A DNA stretch of 64,000 nucleotides from CAZAMB01 sp964501365. Lineage in GTDB: Bacteria; Planctomycetota; Phycisphaerae; UBA1845. The notes beneath the pieces were generated by a model that did not search any database, was not told where the DNA came from, and worked only from the letters and a program-made list of their open reading frames with translations. The stretch lies in assembly GCA_964501365.1 (NCBI GenBank), contig CAZCST010000039.1, positions 124,001 through 188,000 on the forward strand. The letters run 5' to 3'. Every line of letters begins with the position of its first letter. Position 1 is the stretch's first letter. Both the position numbers and the translations under genes were made by a program. Of this stretch, positions 51,207-60,469 are shown piece by piece.

Positions 51207-53729
51207 ATGAAGAATTTCCAGACTCTTGGCGGGATAGCCGTGGCTCTCACGCTTGCGATTTTGCCTGGCGCATCCGCCCAGGAGCAAACCCCCGGAAGCA
51301 CGCCCCCCGCCGGTAGCCCTGGTGCTACTACCTCCATCGATGGCAAACAGTTGCCCGCGCCCGACCCCAAGTTCGGCGGAGAGATCAAGGAAACCGCGAG
51401 GGAGTCCAAGCCTTGGTGGTCTCCTCGCGTCGTGCCGCCCAAGGGCGCGCCCAACGTGCTGCTCATCATGACCGACGATGCCGGCTTCGGCGTGCCGAGC
51501 ACGTTTGGCGGCGTCATCCCAACCCCCGCACTCGACCGCATCGCGCAGAACGGTCTGCGCTATACCAATTTCCACTCAACGGCACTGTGCTCGCCGACAC
51601 GGGCGGCGCTCATTACCGGCCGCAACCACCACTCGGCCGGTTTCGGCGTCGTTTCGGAGCAGGCGACCGGCTTCCCCGGCTACAACAGTATTATTGGGAA
51701 GGACAAGGCAACGGTGGCCCGCATTCTCCGCGACAACGGCTATCATACGTCGTGGTTCGGCAAGAATCACAACACCCCGGAATTCCAGGCGAGCCAGGCC
51801 GGCCCCTTTGACCAGTGGCCAGTCGGTATGGGCTTCGAGTACTTCTACGGTTTCATCGGCGGCGACACCAACCAGTGGCAGCCCAACCTCTTCCGCAACA
51901 CCACCCAAATCTATCCGTTCGAGGGTAAGGCGCCGGGAACCTGGAACCTGACGACGGCGATGGCAGACGACGCCATCGACTACGTGAAACGGATGAACGC
52001 GCTCACGCCCGAGCAGCCGTTCTTCTGCTATTACGTGCCGGGCGGCACGCACGCGCCGCACCATCCGACGAAGGAATGGGTGGACAAGATCAGCGCACTG
52101 CACCTCTTCGATCAGGGTTGGAACAAGATGCGCGACACCATCTTCGCGAACCAGAAGAAACTCGGAGTGATCCCTCAGAACGCGAAACTCACGCCGTGGC
52201 CGAGCGACATGCTGAAGGAATGGGACAAGCTCACCGCCGACGAGAAGAAGCTCTTCATCCGACAGGCCGACGTGTTCGCAGCTTACGTCGCCTACACCGA
52301 TCACGAGATCGGACGCGTGATCCAGGCGGTCGAGGACATGGGCAAGCTCGATAACACGCTGATCATTTACATCGAAGGCGACAATGGCACGAGCGCCGAG
52401 GGCACAATGATTGGCACCCCCAATGAGATTGCGATGTTCAACGGCGCCAACCCGAACGTCGAGGAGCAACTCAAGGCCTTCTACGATATCTGGGGCACGG
52501 AGCACACATACAACCACATGGCGGTGCCCTGGGCCTGGGCGTTCGACACCCCGTTCTCGTGGACGAAGCAGGTCGCTTCTCACTTCGGAGGCATCCGCCA
52601 GGGGATGGCAATCTCGTGGCCCGCGGTGATCAAGGACAAAGGCGGCATCCGCAACCAGTTCCACCACATGATCGACATCGCGCCGACGATCCTCGACGCG
52701 GCAAAGATCAGGCAGCCGGAAACCGTTGACGGCATTCGGCAGAGCGCGATGGAAGGCGTCAGCATGGTGTACACGTTTGACACGAAGAACGCAGACGCCC
52801 CTTCCGCACGCAAGACGCAGTACTTCGAAATGATGGGCGACCGCGCTGTCTATCACGAAGGCTGGTTCGCAGCCACGAAAGTTGGACGCAAGCCGTGGGA
52901 GAATACCGCGCCGCCTTTGGACCTCGCTGCCGTGCAGTGGGAGCTCTACGACCTCACCAACGACTGGACACAGGCGGATGACCTGGCCGCGAAGAATCCT
53001 GATAAGCTCAAGCAAATGAAGTCGGTATTCGAGCAGGAGGCGAAGAAATACCAGGTGCTGCCGCTCGACAACTCGCTGATTGCACGCGCGATCACGCCGA
53101 GGCCTAGCATCACGGCCGGCCGCAACGCATTCACCTGGACGGCGCCGCTCACCGGCACGCCGAATGGTGATGCGCCGTCGGTGCTCAATGCGTCGTATAA
53201 CTTCCAAGCGGAGATCGAAGTCCCAGAGGGTGGCGGCGAAGGCATGCTCATCACGCAGGGCGGTCGGTTCGGCGGCTATGGCTTCTACCTACTGAAGGGC
53301 AAGCCCAAGTTCGTGTGGAATCTCGTGGGTCTGAAGCTCGTGCAGTGGATCGGCCCCGAAACGCTTGCGCAGGGCAAGCACAGCCTCGAGTTTGACTTCA
53401 AATACGAGGGGATGGGCGCGGCGACGATCGCATTTGGAAGCTACGCGGGCATCGGCCAGGGCGGTACCGGCGTGCTGAAAGTGGACGGGAAGGACGTGGC
53501 CACCCAGAAGATGGAGCACACGGTCCCGTTCATTCTGCAATTCGACGAAAGCCTCGACGTCGGCTCCGACACGCTCACCAGCGTGAATGATCAGGATTAC
53601 CAGCCGCCATTCACATTCACCGGCAAGCTAAACAAGGTCACATTGCACCTTGAGCATCCAAAGCTTACGCCCGAGGACATTAAGAAGCTCCAGGAGGCCG
53701 AAGCGAAAGCCGCCGCAACGAAGGAATAG
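51207..53729 (+). CDS. Arylsulfatase with long C-terminal domain
   Basis: A periplasmic or secreted sulfatase of 840 residues. A signal peptide (ends GASAQ) is followed by the alkaline-phosphatase-like catalytic domain (about 75-620). Metal ligands begin at LIMTDDAGFG, the formylglycine Cys is C128 in CSPTR, and IEGDNGTSAEG supplies the second Asp-Asn pair. The C-terminal 200 residues form a beta-rich domain with no motif I recognise. Activation needs a formylglycine-generating enzyme, not in this window. AAGGA precedes the ATG. Sulfatases are numerous in planctomycetes; the substrate cannot be told. Confidence 0.92.
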   Translation: MKNFQTLGGIAVALTLAILPGASAQEQTPGSTPPAGSPGATTSIDGKQLPAPDPKFGGEIKETARESKPWWSPRVVPPKGAPNVLLIMTDDAGFGVPSTFGGVIPTPALDRIAQNGLRYTNFHSTALCSPTRAALITGRNHHSAGFGVVSEQATGFPGYNSIIGKDKATVARILRDNGYHTSWFGKNHNTPEFQASQAGPFDQWPVGMGFEYFYGFIGGDTNQWQPNLFRNTTQIYPFEGKAPGTWNLTTAMADDAIDYVKRMNALTPEQPFFCYYVPGGTHAPHHPTKEWVDKISALHLFDQGWNKMRDTIFANQKKLGVIPQNAKLTPWPSDMLKEWDKLTADEKKLFIRQADVFAAYVAYTDHEIGRVIQAVEDMGKLDNTLIIYIEGDNGTSAEGTMIGTPNEIAMFNGANPNVEEQLKAFYDIWGTEHTYNHMAVPWAWAFDTPFSWTKQVASHFGGIRQGMAISWPAVIKDKGGIRNQFHHMIDIAPTILDAAKIRQPETVDGIRQSAMEGVSMVYTFDTKNADAPSARKTQYFEMMGDRAVYHEGWFAATKVGRKPWENTAPPLDLAAVQWELYDLTNDWTQADDLAAKNPDKLKQMKSVFEQEAKKYQVLPLDNSLIARAITPRPSITAGRNAFTWTAPLTGTPNGDAPSVLNASYNFQAEIEVPEGGGEGMLITQGGRFGGYGFYLLKGKPKFVWNLVGLKLVQWIGPETLAQGKHSLEFDFKYEGMGAATIAFGSYAGIGQGGTGVLKVDGKDVATQKMEHTVPFILQFDESLDVGSDTLTSVNDQDYQPPFTFTGKLNKVTLHLEHPKLTPEDIKKLQEAEAKAAATKE

Positions 53730-53755
53730 GACAATGCCGCAGACATCATCGAAGT

Positions 53756-53799
53756 GAGAATTGGTGGCCCAAGTTTTCAAACTTGGGCCACCAATTCTC
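53756..53799. repeat. Perfect 21-bp inverted repeat
   Basis: GAGAATTGGTGGCCCAAGTTT and its exact complement face each other across TC; positions 53756-53776 and 53779-53799. It lies 27 nt after the sulfatase stop. Without a T run it is not a typical terminator, but the stem is strong enough to end or protect the transcript. Confidence 0.8.
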
Positions 53800-53830
53800 C
53801 CAATGCCTTGCTCGTAGTTTGTTGCCAAAA

Positions 53831-53848
53831 TGCGCGCGCCGCGCATGT
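53831..53848 (+). repeat. 18-bp GC-rich dispersed word, copy 2
   Basis: GCGCGCGCCGCGCATGTT, identical to the reverse-oriented copy at 1579-1596. It is followed by CTAT, as is copy 3. Confidence 0.75.
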
Positions 53849-53997
53849 TCTATAGGCTGGGTGGCCCGCGTTCTGGACTGGTCGGTACTGGGGGCGTGAT
53901 TTGGACTCAAGGAATCTCTTACAAGGTGTGCCATTGAACCGCCGTCCCCGCCCGCGCAAAATTACGTACGTGAATTGCAGAAAAAATTGGAATTGAT

Positions 53998-54032
53998 GGC
54001 CCCAGGTTCGATACGACCAGAACCTGGGCCAC
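53998..54032. repeat. Second TGGCCCA-type hairpin
   Basis: TGGCCCCAGGTTC and GAACCTGGGCCA pair over 12 bp with one bulged C and a 10-nt loop. The core resembles the 53756-53799 repeat. Confidence 0.6.
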
Positions 54033-54082
54033 CCCGCCGTCACCCTGTGCGAAATCGCGCCCTATTGGAAGTGGGACGACTG

Positions 54083-54223
54083 ATGACTCAAGGTAACGAT
54101 GTCACGTCCGCAAGACTAATTCTCGGAAACCTTAATGTTGAAGTTCGGGACGGATGGTATTCCAATGAGATTAAGAAGCTTCTTCAAGCCCAGCCCGGAC
54201 CGGTGGAGCGGCCCGATCATTGA
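54083..54223 (+). CDS. Possible small protein
   Basis: A 46-residue frame (starts MTQGNDVTSARL) with no recognised motif. Its stop overlaps the TTG start of the next gene in a coupling-like arrangement, which is the main reason to list it. Codon use is not diagnostic at this length. Confidence 0.25.
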   Translation: MTQGNDVTSARLILGNLNVEVRDGWYSNEIKKLLQAQPGPVERPDH

Positions 54224-54591
54224 GCACTGGAAAGACTGAAAAACGGTTTACATTGTTACGCGCGTGGCGTTGGATGGAGCTTGCGGCTTACGCAATTTCC
54301 GCAATGATCATCCTACAAGCACTACTGGTAGTGAGCGCAAAACACCCCTTGTCGGTTAAGATCCACGGTGGAGCGGTCCTTGGCACAAACGGAATAGCAC
54401 TTCGGTTTCTCTGGTCAGTGCAAGAAGGCGAATCAATCGCGTGGGACGTAGTCGATTCGGGGCTAAGATACGAAACGACTGGCTATTACACTTTTGTTCA
54501 GATCCCCCTCCACTATGTCTTCCTCGGAGCGGTGCTCCTAGGAGCCTTCGCCCGGTGGCGAAGGAACCGCATGATCCATAAAGCCAGGTAG
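54220..54591 (+). CDS. Small two-helix membrane protein
   Basis: A 123-residue protein starting with TTG. It has transmembrane helices at about 18-40 and 95-112, an extracytoplasmic stretch with FLWSVQEGES, and a basic end WRRNR. The plan (two helices around a soluble loop, then WRRxR) is common among small planctomycete membrane proteins. It lies between two direct copies of the 18-bp word (53831 and 54692). Function unknown. Confidence 0.5.
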   Translation: MSTGKTEKRFTLLRAWRWMELAAYAISAMIILQALLVVSAKHPLSVKIHGGAVLGTNGIALRFLWSVQEGESIAWDVVDSGLRYETTGYYTFVQIPLHYVFLGAVLLGAFARWRRNRMIHKAR

Positions 54592-54691
54592 ATGCGGACG
54601 GGACGAGTCGCCCATATTGCGGCGGTAGCCCAATGTGGGGCCATGAATGTCCATCGAGCCAAACACCCTGATTGAAATTCAATCAAATCTC

Positions 54692-54708
54692 CGCGCGCCG
54701 CGCATGTT
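54692..54708 (+). repeat. 18-bp GC-rich dispersed word, copy 3 (17 of 18 bp)
   Basis: CGCGCGCCGCGCATGTT followed by CTAT; it shares 21 consecutive bases with copy 2 (positions 53832-53852), in direct orientation 860 bp away. Confidence 0.72.
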
Positions 54709-54754
54709 CTATTGGCGCGATGTGCGACGGAACTCCAACCACCGACGGCATGGC

Positions 54755-54812
54755 CACTTTCCGCTTTCCCCGTTTCTGCTTTCCGCTTTCTGCTTTCTGC
54801 TTTCCAAGGCTT
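54755..54812 (+). repeat. CTTTCTGC-type pyrimidine tract, copy 2
   Basis: A degenerate array of TTTCCGC / TTTCTGC units, matching the minus-strand tract at 1231-1270. Confidence 0.6.
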
Positions 54813-54967
54813 TTGCCCCGACAGCCCGCCGCACCCACAATATGTGGTGGTATCCAAACAAAAACCTACCACTCCAAAAACAGTACTTGTCAAAACGAAC
54901 CCATCTTTCAGCACGACTTTGCAAGAAATGCGGCGCGCAGGCGCAGGGACTCCGTCTCCAACTATGT

Positions 54968-56698
54968 TCACATGCCGGGAAACTGGAAGTCGGCGATTTG
55001 CATTTCCACGCTACGCCGGCCATTGAACTCGTTGATGATCGGCTCGAAGGCAACGCGGCAGCGGCGATGTTGTTTGAGGTCCTCAATGTGCGGGCCAAGG
55101 CGGAAGCCGATTCCCTTCAGGTGGACGCCGTCCTCCTGGAAGGTCGCCTGCAAGTGGTCGCCGCCGGTCCCCACGCAGCGCGGCTCCGAGGCCAGCGCCA
55201 CCCAGCCTGTGGCAAGCATGGGCTTGGGGTTGCCGCTTCCAAACGGGCCCAGGCCGGTGATCGCCTGCGCTGTCGGCAGCGTCATTTCCGCAAGCTGCAC
55301 TTCGCCGTCCATTCGCAGCTTTGGCGTGAGGTCATCGCCGGTGAGGCGGTTGTTCGCAATGGCGACAAAGGCTTCGGTGAATGCGTCCACCCGGTCGGCT
55401 TGAATCCGCAGTCCGGCGGCCGCCGCGTGACCGCCGTGCGTGATGAGGTGTCCGGCGCAGTCGCTCAGTGCGGCCGTGAGATCGAAGTTGGCAATCCCCC
55501 GTCCGCTTCCCTGCCCTTCGCCGTTGGCCAGCGATATCATGATCGCAGGGCGGTGATATCGCCCGACGATTTTGGAGGCCACGATGCCGATCACCCCCGC
55601 ATGCCAGCCCTCCGCCGCAAGAACAATGGCGCGTCGCGCATCGCCGCCGAGATTGTCGCGTTCGATGCGTTCGAAGGCCTGCTTGGTGATTTGGCGTTCG
55701 ACGGACTGCCGCGAACGATTGTGCTCTTCGAGGTACAGCGTGATCTCGCGGCTCCGCGCGGCGTCGGCACGGGTGAACAGCTCGACGGCCAGTCGCGCAT
55801 GACCCATGCGCCCGGCCGCGTTGATCCGCGGCGCGAGCTTGAAGCCGACATCGTAGCAATCGACCTTCGCGCCGCTCAGGCCCGACGATTCGATCAGCGC
55901 ACGCAAGCCCGCAATTCGACTTTCGGGCAGGAGCTGAAGCCCATGCCGCGCCAAGACACGATTCTCGCCCGTGAGCGAAACCACATCGGCAATCGTCCCC
56001 AAAGCAGCCAGCGGCAGGAGCTCCTTCAGCAACTCACGGAATGGCGGCGAAACCTTTGCCGCCCCGCTCACCCGTTGAGCGAGCGCCCACGCCACTTTGA
56101 AGGCCACTCCCGAACCGCTCAGGTGCGGATTCGGATAACCGTCGATGGCCGGATGGACCACCGCAAGGGCAAGGGGAAGTTCCCCCGAAAATTGATGGTG
56201 ATCCGTGATAATGAGATCGACACCGCGACCACGAAGGGCGTCGGCGGCCTCGATCGCCGTAACGCCGCAGTCCACCGAGACGATCAGCTCCGCCCCTTCT
56301 TCGGCCAGTTTGAGCGCTGCGGCGGTGTTCAGGCCATAGCCTTCTTCGATCCGGTGAGGAATGTAAAAGACGACGTCACCGCCGGCGAGCTTGATGACAT
56401 GCCAGAGAATGGCGACGCCGGTGATCCCATCCACATCGTAATCGCCGTACAAAACGATTTTTTTGCGGACCTGAATGGCCGAAGCAATCGCTTCGGCGGC
56501 CTGAACCGCCCCAAAAAGCAATTCCGGCGGGTGCAGGTCGGAGAGCTGTGGACTGAGAAACGCCTGAGGCGTGTGGTCTGGGGTCAGACCCCGGTTAAGC
56601 AACATCTGGGCCACAATCCGCGGGACCTGCCAGCGTTGGGCCAGGGCGTCAGAAGCCCGAAACGTCTGCGAAATAATCCATTCTTTCACGATGTCCAT
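54968..56698 (-). CDS. recJ: Single-strand DNA exonuclease RecJ
   Basis: A 5'-3' single-strand exonuclease for recombination and mismatch repair. The DHH-family motifs are present: YGDYDVDG (about 83-90), VDCG, TDHHQ (about 164-168) and GTIADVV with Asp. The DHHA1 domain (GWHAGVIGIVASKIVGRYHRPA, SGRGIANFDL, THGGHAAAAG) and the C-terminal OB-like domain follow. At 576 residues the length is standard. Convergent genes lie downstream, and a response regulator is divergently placed upstream. Confidence 0.94.
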   Translation of the reverse strand: MDIVKEWIISQTFRASDALAQRWQVPRIVAQMLLNRGLTPDHTPQAFLSPQLSDLHPPELLFGAVQAAEAIASAIQVRKKIVLYGDYDVDGITGVAILWHVIKLAGGDVVFYIPHRIEEGYGLNTAAALKLAEEGAELIVSVDCGVTAIEAADALRGRGVDLIITDHHQFSGELPLALAVVHPAIDGYPNPHLSGSGVAFKVAWALAQRVSGAAKVSPPFRELLKELLPLAALGTIADVVSLTGENRVLARHGLQLLPESRIAGLRALIESSGLSGAKVDCYDVGFKLAPRINAAGRMGHARLAVELFTRADAARSREITLYLEEHNRSRQSVERQITKQAFERIERDNLGGDARRAIVLAAEGWHAGVIGIVASKIVGRYHRPAIMISLANGEGQGSGRGIANFDLTAALSDCAGHLITHGGHAAAAGLRIQADRVDAFTEAFVAIANNRLTGDDLTPKLRMDGEVQLAEMTLPTAQAITGLGPFGSGNPKPMLATGWVALASEPRCVGTGGDHLQATFQEDGVHLKGIGFRLGPHIEDLKQHRRCRVAFEPIINEFNGRRSVEMQIADFQFPGM

Positions 56699-56825
56699 CC
56701 CTGGCCAAAGTACCCTGTATATAGTTCGGGGGGCACAGGATCAATAGGCGAGGCGTCCGGGAGGCCGCGTTTTTCCTTGATCGGCCGCGTCCGTCTTCCT
56801 ATACTCGATGCGAAAGGGGTGGCTC

Positions 56826-57254
56826 ATGGAATCAACGCTCGAACCGAGGGAAAAGGACATGGTTACGACGGCATTGTCGGGCAAAAGCATTCTTTTGGTG
56901 GACGACGACCCCGACATGATTACGGCGTTGCAGGCCGTTTTGGATGGCTGCGGGGCAACCATTGAGACGGCCGTGGACGGCAACCAGGCGGTTGAGGTCG
57001 CGGCGGCGTTCAACCCCGATCTTGTGGTTCTGGATGCCATGCTTCCCAAACGTAGTGGATTCCTGGTACTCGAAAAACTCAAGGGCTCAAACAAGAAAAA
57101 AGGCCAGCGGCCCTTTGTAATCATGATTACGGGTAACGCCGGCAAGCGTCACCAGGTCTGGGCAGAAAGCCTCGGCGTCGATGGTTACATCAACAAGCCC
57201 TTCCGCATGGAACGCCTTATGGAGCGCATCGAGCAGCTTCTGGGATCGAATTAA
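56826..57254 (+). CDS. Single-domain response regulator
   Basis: A 142-residue receiver domain without an output domain. The acidic pocket is VDDDPD, the phospho-acceptor Asp is in LVVLDAMLPKRSG, the conserved Thr is in MITGNAG, and the Lys is in NKPFRMERL. The ATG at 56826 with AAAGGGG upstream is preferred over 56808. No histidine kinase is adjacent. It is likely a phosphorelay or CheY/Spo0F-like element. Confidence 0.88.
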   Translation: MESTLEPREKDMVTTALSGKSILLVDDDPDMITALQAVLDGCGATIETAVDGNQAVEVAAAFNPDLVVLDAMLPKRSGFLVLEKLKGSNKKKGQRPFVIMITGNAGKRHQVWAESLGVDGYINKPFRMERLMERIEQLLGSN

Positions 57255-57416
57255 CAAACTGGCCCGGACAATCCACCGGGTCGCGCAAACTCCGCCCTGC
57301 GGATGAATTTCGCTCCGGCTCGATTTGCTGGTTATTCAACACCAACGACTCTCACCCCCGCGAAAAGCTGCCTGCAGGAAACTCGCTTCGCCCAATTCAG
57401 CCGATAAGATTTTCGT

Positions 57417-60308
57417 ATGAGGCCTTTTCTCTTTCTCGTTCCGACATGTTGCGCGCTCCTGCTTACGGCTCCGGATCATTCGTTCGCCCAGGATTCCGAA
57501 CCAACGGCCAGTGCGTCCAAACCTGTTTCGCTTTCGGAAGCGCGGGAGATGGTGCTTACCGGTTCGTACAAAGAGGCGATTCAGGCATTCGAAAATCTGG
57601 CTGGGGAACCCAAGACCAAAGTAGCCGCATCGCTCGGACTGGCCGAAGCCAGAATGCGTATCGGGGAATATCAAGATGCGATCGCACTGCTGGAACCACT
57701 GGAGGCGAAAAACTCCGCGCGACGGCCATACTTGCTTGCCAAACTCTATTGGATCACCGGCCGCTACGAAGATGCCCAGCGGTGTGCGCGCGAAGCTATC
57801 AGCATGGACGACAACCATGCCGGAGCGAGGCTGCTGCTTGGCAACATGCTGGAGATGCTCGGCAAGACCAACGATGCCATCAAGGAGTATCGCTGGTTCG
57901 ACGAGCAAATCGCGAAGCGCGCCAGCCTTCCGCGAGATCCGGCATGGATCACCGATGCGGGGCTGGGATTCCTGCGATTCAGCGTACTTACGGATACGTC
58001 GGTTGCCGCGCGCACGCAGCACGTTCTGAATGAAATGTTGCAGGTGGCCTATACGCGGCTCGACCGTGCCTACTGGCCGGCGCGCATCGCGGCGGCGGAC
58101 CTGCTCCGCGAGAAATACAACAACGACGAAGAGGACGGCAGCATTTCGGATTATTTTGCCGCACTCAAAATCAATCCCCGCCTGCCCGAGGCTCACGCCG
58201 GACTCGGTGAAATTGCGCTGGAGAGCTGGCGATTTGAAGAAGTCGAGCACCGGGCCGAACTTGCCCTCGAAATCAATCCGAATTTTCCGCCCGCCCATCA
58301 TCTGCTGGCCGGCAAGTTTCTGCTCGAAAGGCGCTACGATCAGGCCATCGCCGCTGCGGAAGCAGCGCTGAAAATCAATTCCAACGATTTGAAGGCTCTG
58401 TCGCTCACCGCCGCCGCCTACGAATGCAAGTACGACCAGGAGGGGGTGCAAAAAATACGCGAAAGGGTTTTGGCGATCAATCCGCGATGCGCACTGTATC
58501 ACCGAATCGTGGGTGATGCGTTGTCGGGGATACGGCAATATGCGGCCTCGGAATCTCATTACCTGTTGGCCATTGAAATGGACGGCACGGACGCCAACGC
58601 GCGGACGGAATTGGGCATGATGTACATGCAGTGGGGCAATGAGGCGAAGGCCCGTGATGCGCTCGATGCGGCATGGAACCTCGATCCGTATAACGAGCGA
58701 ACGAAGTTCACGCTTGAACTTCTCGACCGCCTGCACAAGTTTGCCAAGCACGAGACGGACCACTTCATCATCAAATATGACGCAGAGAAGGACCCGGGGC
58801 TGGGCGAATATGTGGCTGATTATCTGGAATCAATCTACTCAGCGGTGACGGGCGACTTCGCCACTCCGCTCGACGAAAAAACCACCATTGAGTTTTTCCC
58901 CACGCACAAGGCCTTCGCCGTCCGCATCACCGGAAAGCCGTGGATCTTTACCGTCGGAGCATCGACCGGCAGCGTCATCGCACTCACCGCCCCGCGAGAT
59001 TCAGTGCAGACGATGGGGCAATACAATCTGGCGCGAGTGCTCAAACACGAATTCACGCACACCGTGACTCTGGCAGCCACTCAAAATCGAATTCCACACT
59101 GGTTCACCGAAGGACTGGCGGTGTACCAGGAGGATTCGCCACGCAGCTTTGACTGGGCGGAACTTTTGACAGAGGCAATGCGCCGCGACCAGCTCTTCAC
59201 ACTCGAATCCGTAGACTGGGGATTCATCCGCCCCAAGCGCGCCAGCGACCGGCAGATGGCCTATGCACAAAGCGAGTGGATGGTGGAGTTCATCATTGAC
59301 CGCTTCGGCTATGACGCCATTCAAAAAATGCTGAAGAGATATCACGACGGCGCGACGCAGGCCCAGGCTTTGCGCGAACTCTTCCACATGGAGTTATCGG
59401 ATTTCGATAAGGCGTTCGCGGCCTGGTCGCGGGCAGAAGTCAACAAATGGGGCTGCCCGTTCGACCTCACACCGCCCGGCGATGTCGTTGAGTTGCGTCA
59501 GAAAGCCGACGGTACCGAAGCGTCGGCGGAGCTGATCGCACAACTGGCTCGCGCGGAATTCGACGCAAGCGAATATGACCGGGCAGAGGCCGCCGCCCGC
59601 CGGTCGCTGGAAGTCGATCCGGCGCAGCGTGCCGCGCTGGAAGTATTGGTGAGACTCATGGGCTATCAGATTTCCGAGGCAGCGGGCGATGGCAAAGAGA
59701 AATACGAAAACAACGCGCTCCCCTACATTGATCGCCTTCTCAAACTGGACGAGAACAACCGTCATGCACTCAAACTCCGCGCAACCATCGCGCTGCGCCG
59801 CAAAGACTACGATAATGCGAGCGAATCCTTTGAGAGGCTGCAACGCGTGTGTGCCATGGATCCGGCGAGCTATCGCGGGCTTGCCGGCATTTATCTTGAC
59901 AGGAAGGAAGAAGATCGCGCCCTTCCTCAACTCGTCGAACTGGCGCGGATTGAACAGGGCGACTCTTCCGTCCCCACGCGGATCGCGGACATCATTCGCG
60001 AGAAGGGGAATCTCAATGAGGCGGCCTACTGGTATCGCCAGGCCATTTTCATCAATCCCTTTGATGCCGAACTGCATGCGTCGCTGGCCGGGACCTATTC
60101 GCAGGCATCCGAATACCGCGCGGCTCTGCGCGAGTATGAAATGCTGACCAAGCTGGAACCCACCAAGGCCGCAAACTTTGAATCGGCCGCCGTCGCCGCG
60201 TTGAAGGCCGGAGACCGCGATGCCGCAAAACGCCATGCCGACCGGGCCATCACACTCAACCCCGCTTCCAACGTCGCCAAACTGTTCGATGGCGGATCCG
60301 CTCCGTAA
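57417..60308 (+). CDS. Large exported TPR protein with a peptidase MA-type zinc domain
   Basis: A 963-residue protein with a signal peptide (ends SFAQ), about ten TPR repeats (about 35-440), a gluzincin domain (about 450-660) and further TPRs (about 690-960). The zinc motif is HEFTH (544-548) with the third ligand Glu565 in WFTEGLAVYQE. This plan matches peptidase MA-family proteins; whether it cuts proteins or is a scaffold is unknown. A hairpin and a promoter for the next gene follow its end. Confidence 0.85.
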   Translation: MRPFLFLVPTCCALLLTAPDHSFAQDSEPTASASKPVSLSEAREMVLTGSYKEAIQAFENLAGEPKTKVAASLGLAEARMRIGEYQDAIALLEPLEAKNSARRPYLLAKLYWITGRYEDAQRCAREAISMDDNHAGARLLLGNMLEMLGKTNDAIKEYRWFDEQIAKRASLPRDPAWITDAGLGFLRFSVLTDTSVAARTQHVLNEMLQVAYTRLDRAYWPARIAAADLLREKYNNDEEDGSISDYFAALKINPRLPEAHAGLGEIALESWRFEEVEHRAELALEINPNFPPAHHLLAGKFLLERRYDQAIAAAEAALKINSNDLKALSLTAAAYECKYDQEGVQKIRERVLAINPRCALYHRIVGDALSGIRQYAASESHYLLAIEMDGTDANARTELGMMYMQWGNEAKARDALDAAWNLDPYNERTKFTLELLDRLHKFAKHETDHFIIKYDAEKDPGLGEYVADYLESIYSAVTGDFATPLDEKTTIEFFPTHKAFAVRITGKPWIFTVGASTGSVIALTAPRDSVQTMGQYNLARVLKHEFTHTVTLAATQNRIPHWFTEGLAVYQEDSPRSFDWAELLTEAMRRDQLFTLESVDWGFIRPKRASDRQMAYAQSEWMVEFIIDRFGYDAIQKMLKRYHDGATQAQALRELFHMELSDFDKAFAAWSRAEVNKWGCPFDLTPPGDVVELRQKADGTEASAELIAQLARAEFDASEYDRAEAAARRSLEVDPAQRAALEVLVRLMGYQISEAAGDGKEKYENNALPYIDRLLKLDENNRHALKLRATIALRRKDYDNASESFERLQRVCAMDPASYRGLAGIYLDRKEEDRALPQLVELARIEQGDSSVPTRIADIIREKGNLNEAAYWYRQAIFINPFDAELHASLAGTYSQASEYRAALREYEMLTKLEPTKAANFESAAVAALKAGDRDAAKRHADRAITLNPASNVAKLFDGGSAP

Positions 60309-60364
60309 GAGGATTGCCCCTCCTGGATTTCAGGGTCAATTTCCTTCAAATATCGTTCTATTTG

Positions 60365-60391
60365 ATCGGCCAATCTTGCAATTGGTCCGAT
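60365..60391. promoter_or_regulatory. Inverted repeat upstream of the CHRD gene
   Basis: ATCGGCCAAT and ATTGGTCCGAT pair over 10 bp with one bulge around CTTGCA. It overlaps the -35 element proposed below, so it may be an operator. Confidence 0.4.
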
Positions 60392-60405
60392 TGAATTGCT
60401 ACAAT
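60377..60405 (+). promoter_or_regulatory. Candidate sigma-70 promoter of the CHRD gene
   Basis: TTGCAA (60377-60382) and TACAAT (60400-60405) are spaced by 17 nt, about 65 nt before the ATG at 60470. Confidence 0.45.
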
Positions 60406-60469
60406 GACGGCTCCCCTGCTCCATCGTGACGGGAAACTTGCGAACCATTTGCGATCAGGAGGACATCCG

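Larger units (their letters stand above)
53730..54082. other. Repeat-rich intergenic region after the sulfatase
   Basis: It holds a 21-bp perfect hairpin (53756-53799), one copy of the 18-bp GC-rich word (53831-53848) and a second hairpin (53998-54032) sharing the TGGCCCA core of the first. No gene is seen. Confidence 0.6.
54592..54967. other. Repeat-rich intergenic region before the recJ 3' end
   Basis: It holds the third 18-bp word copy (54692-54708) and the second CTTTCTGC-type tract (54755-54812). No credible gene is seen. Confidence 0.6.

Noticed and set aside
53990..54040. A GGTTCGATACG stretch resembling a tRNA T-arm
   Set aside because: There is no acceptor, D or anticodon arm in the right places; the pairing is explained by the inverted repeat at 53998-54032.
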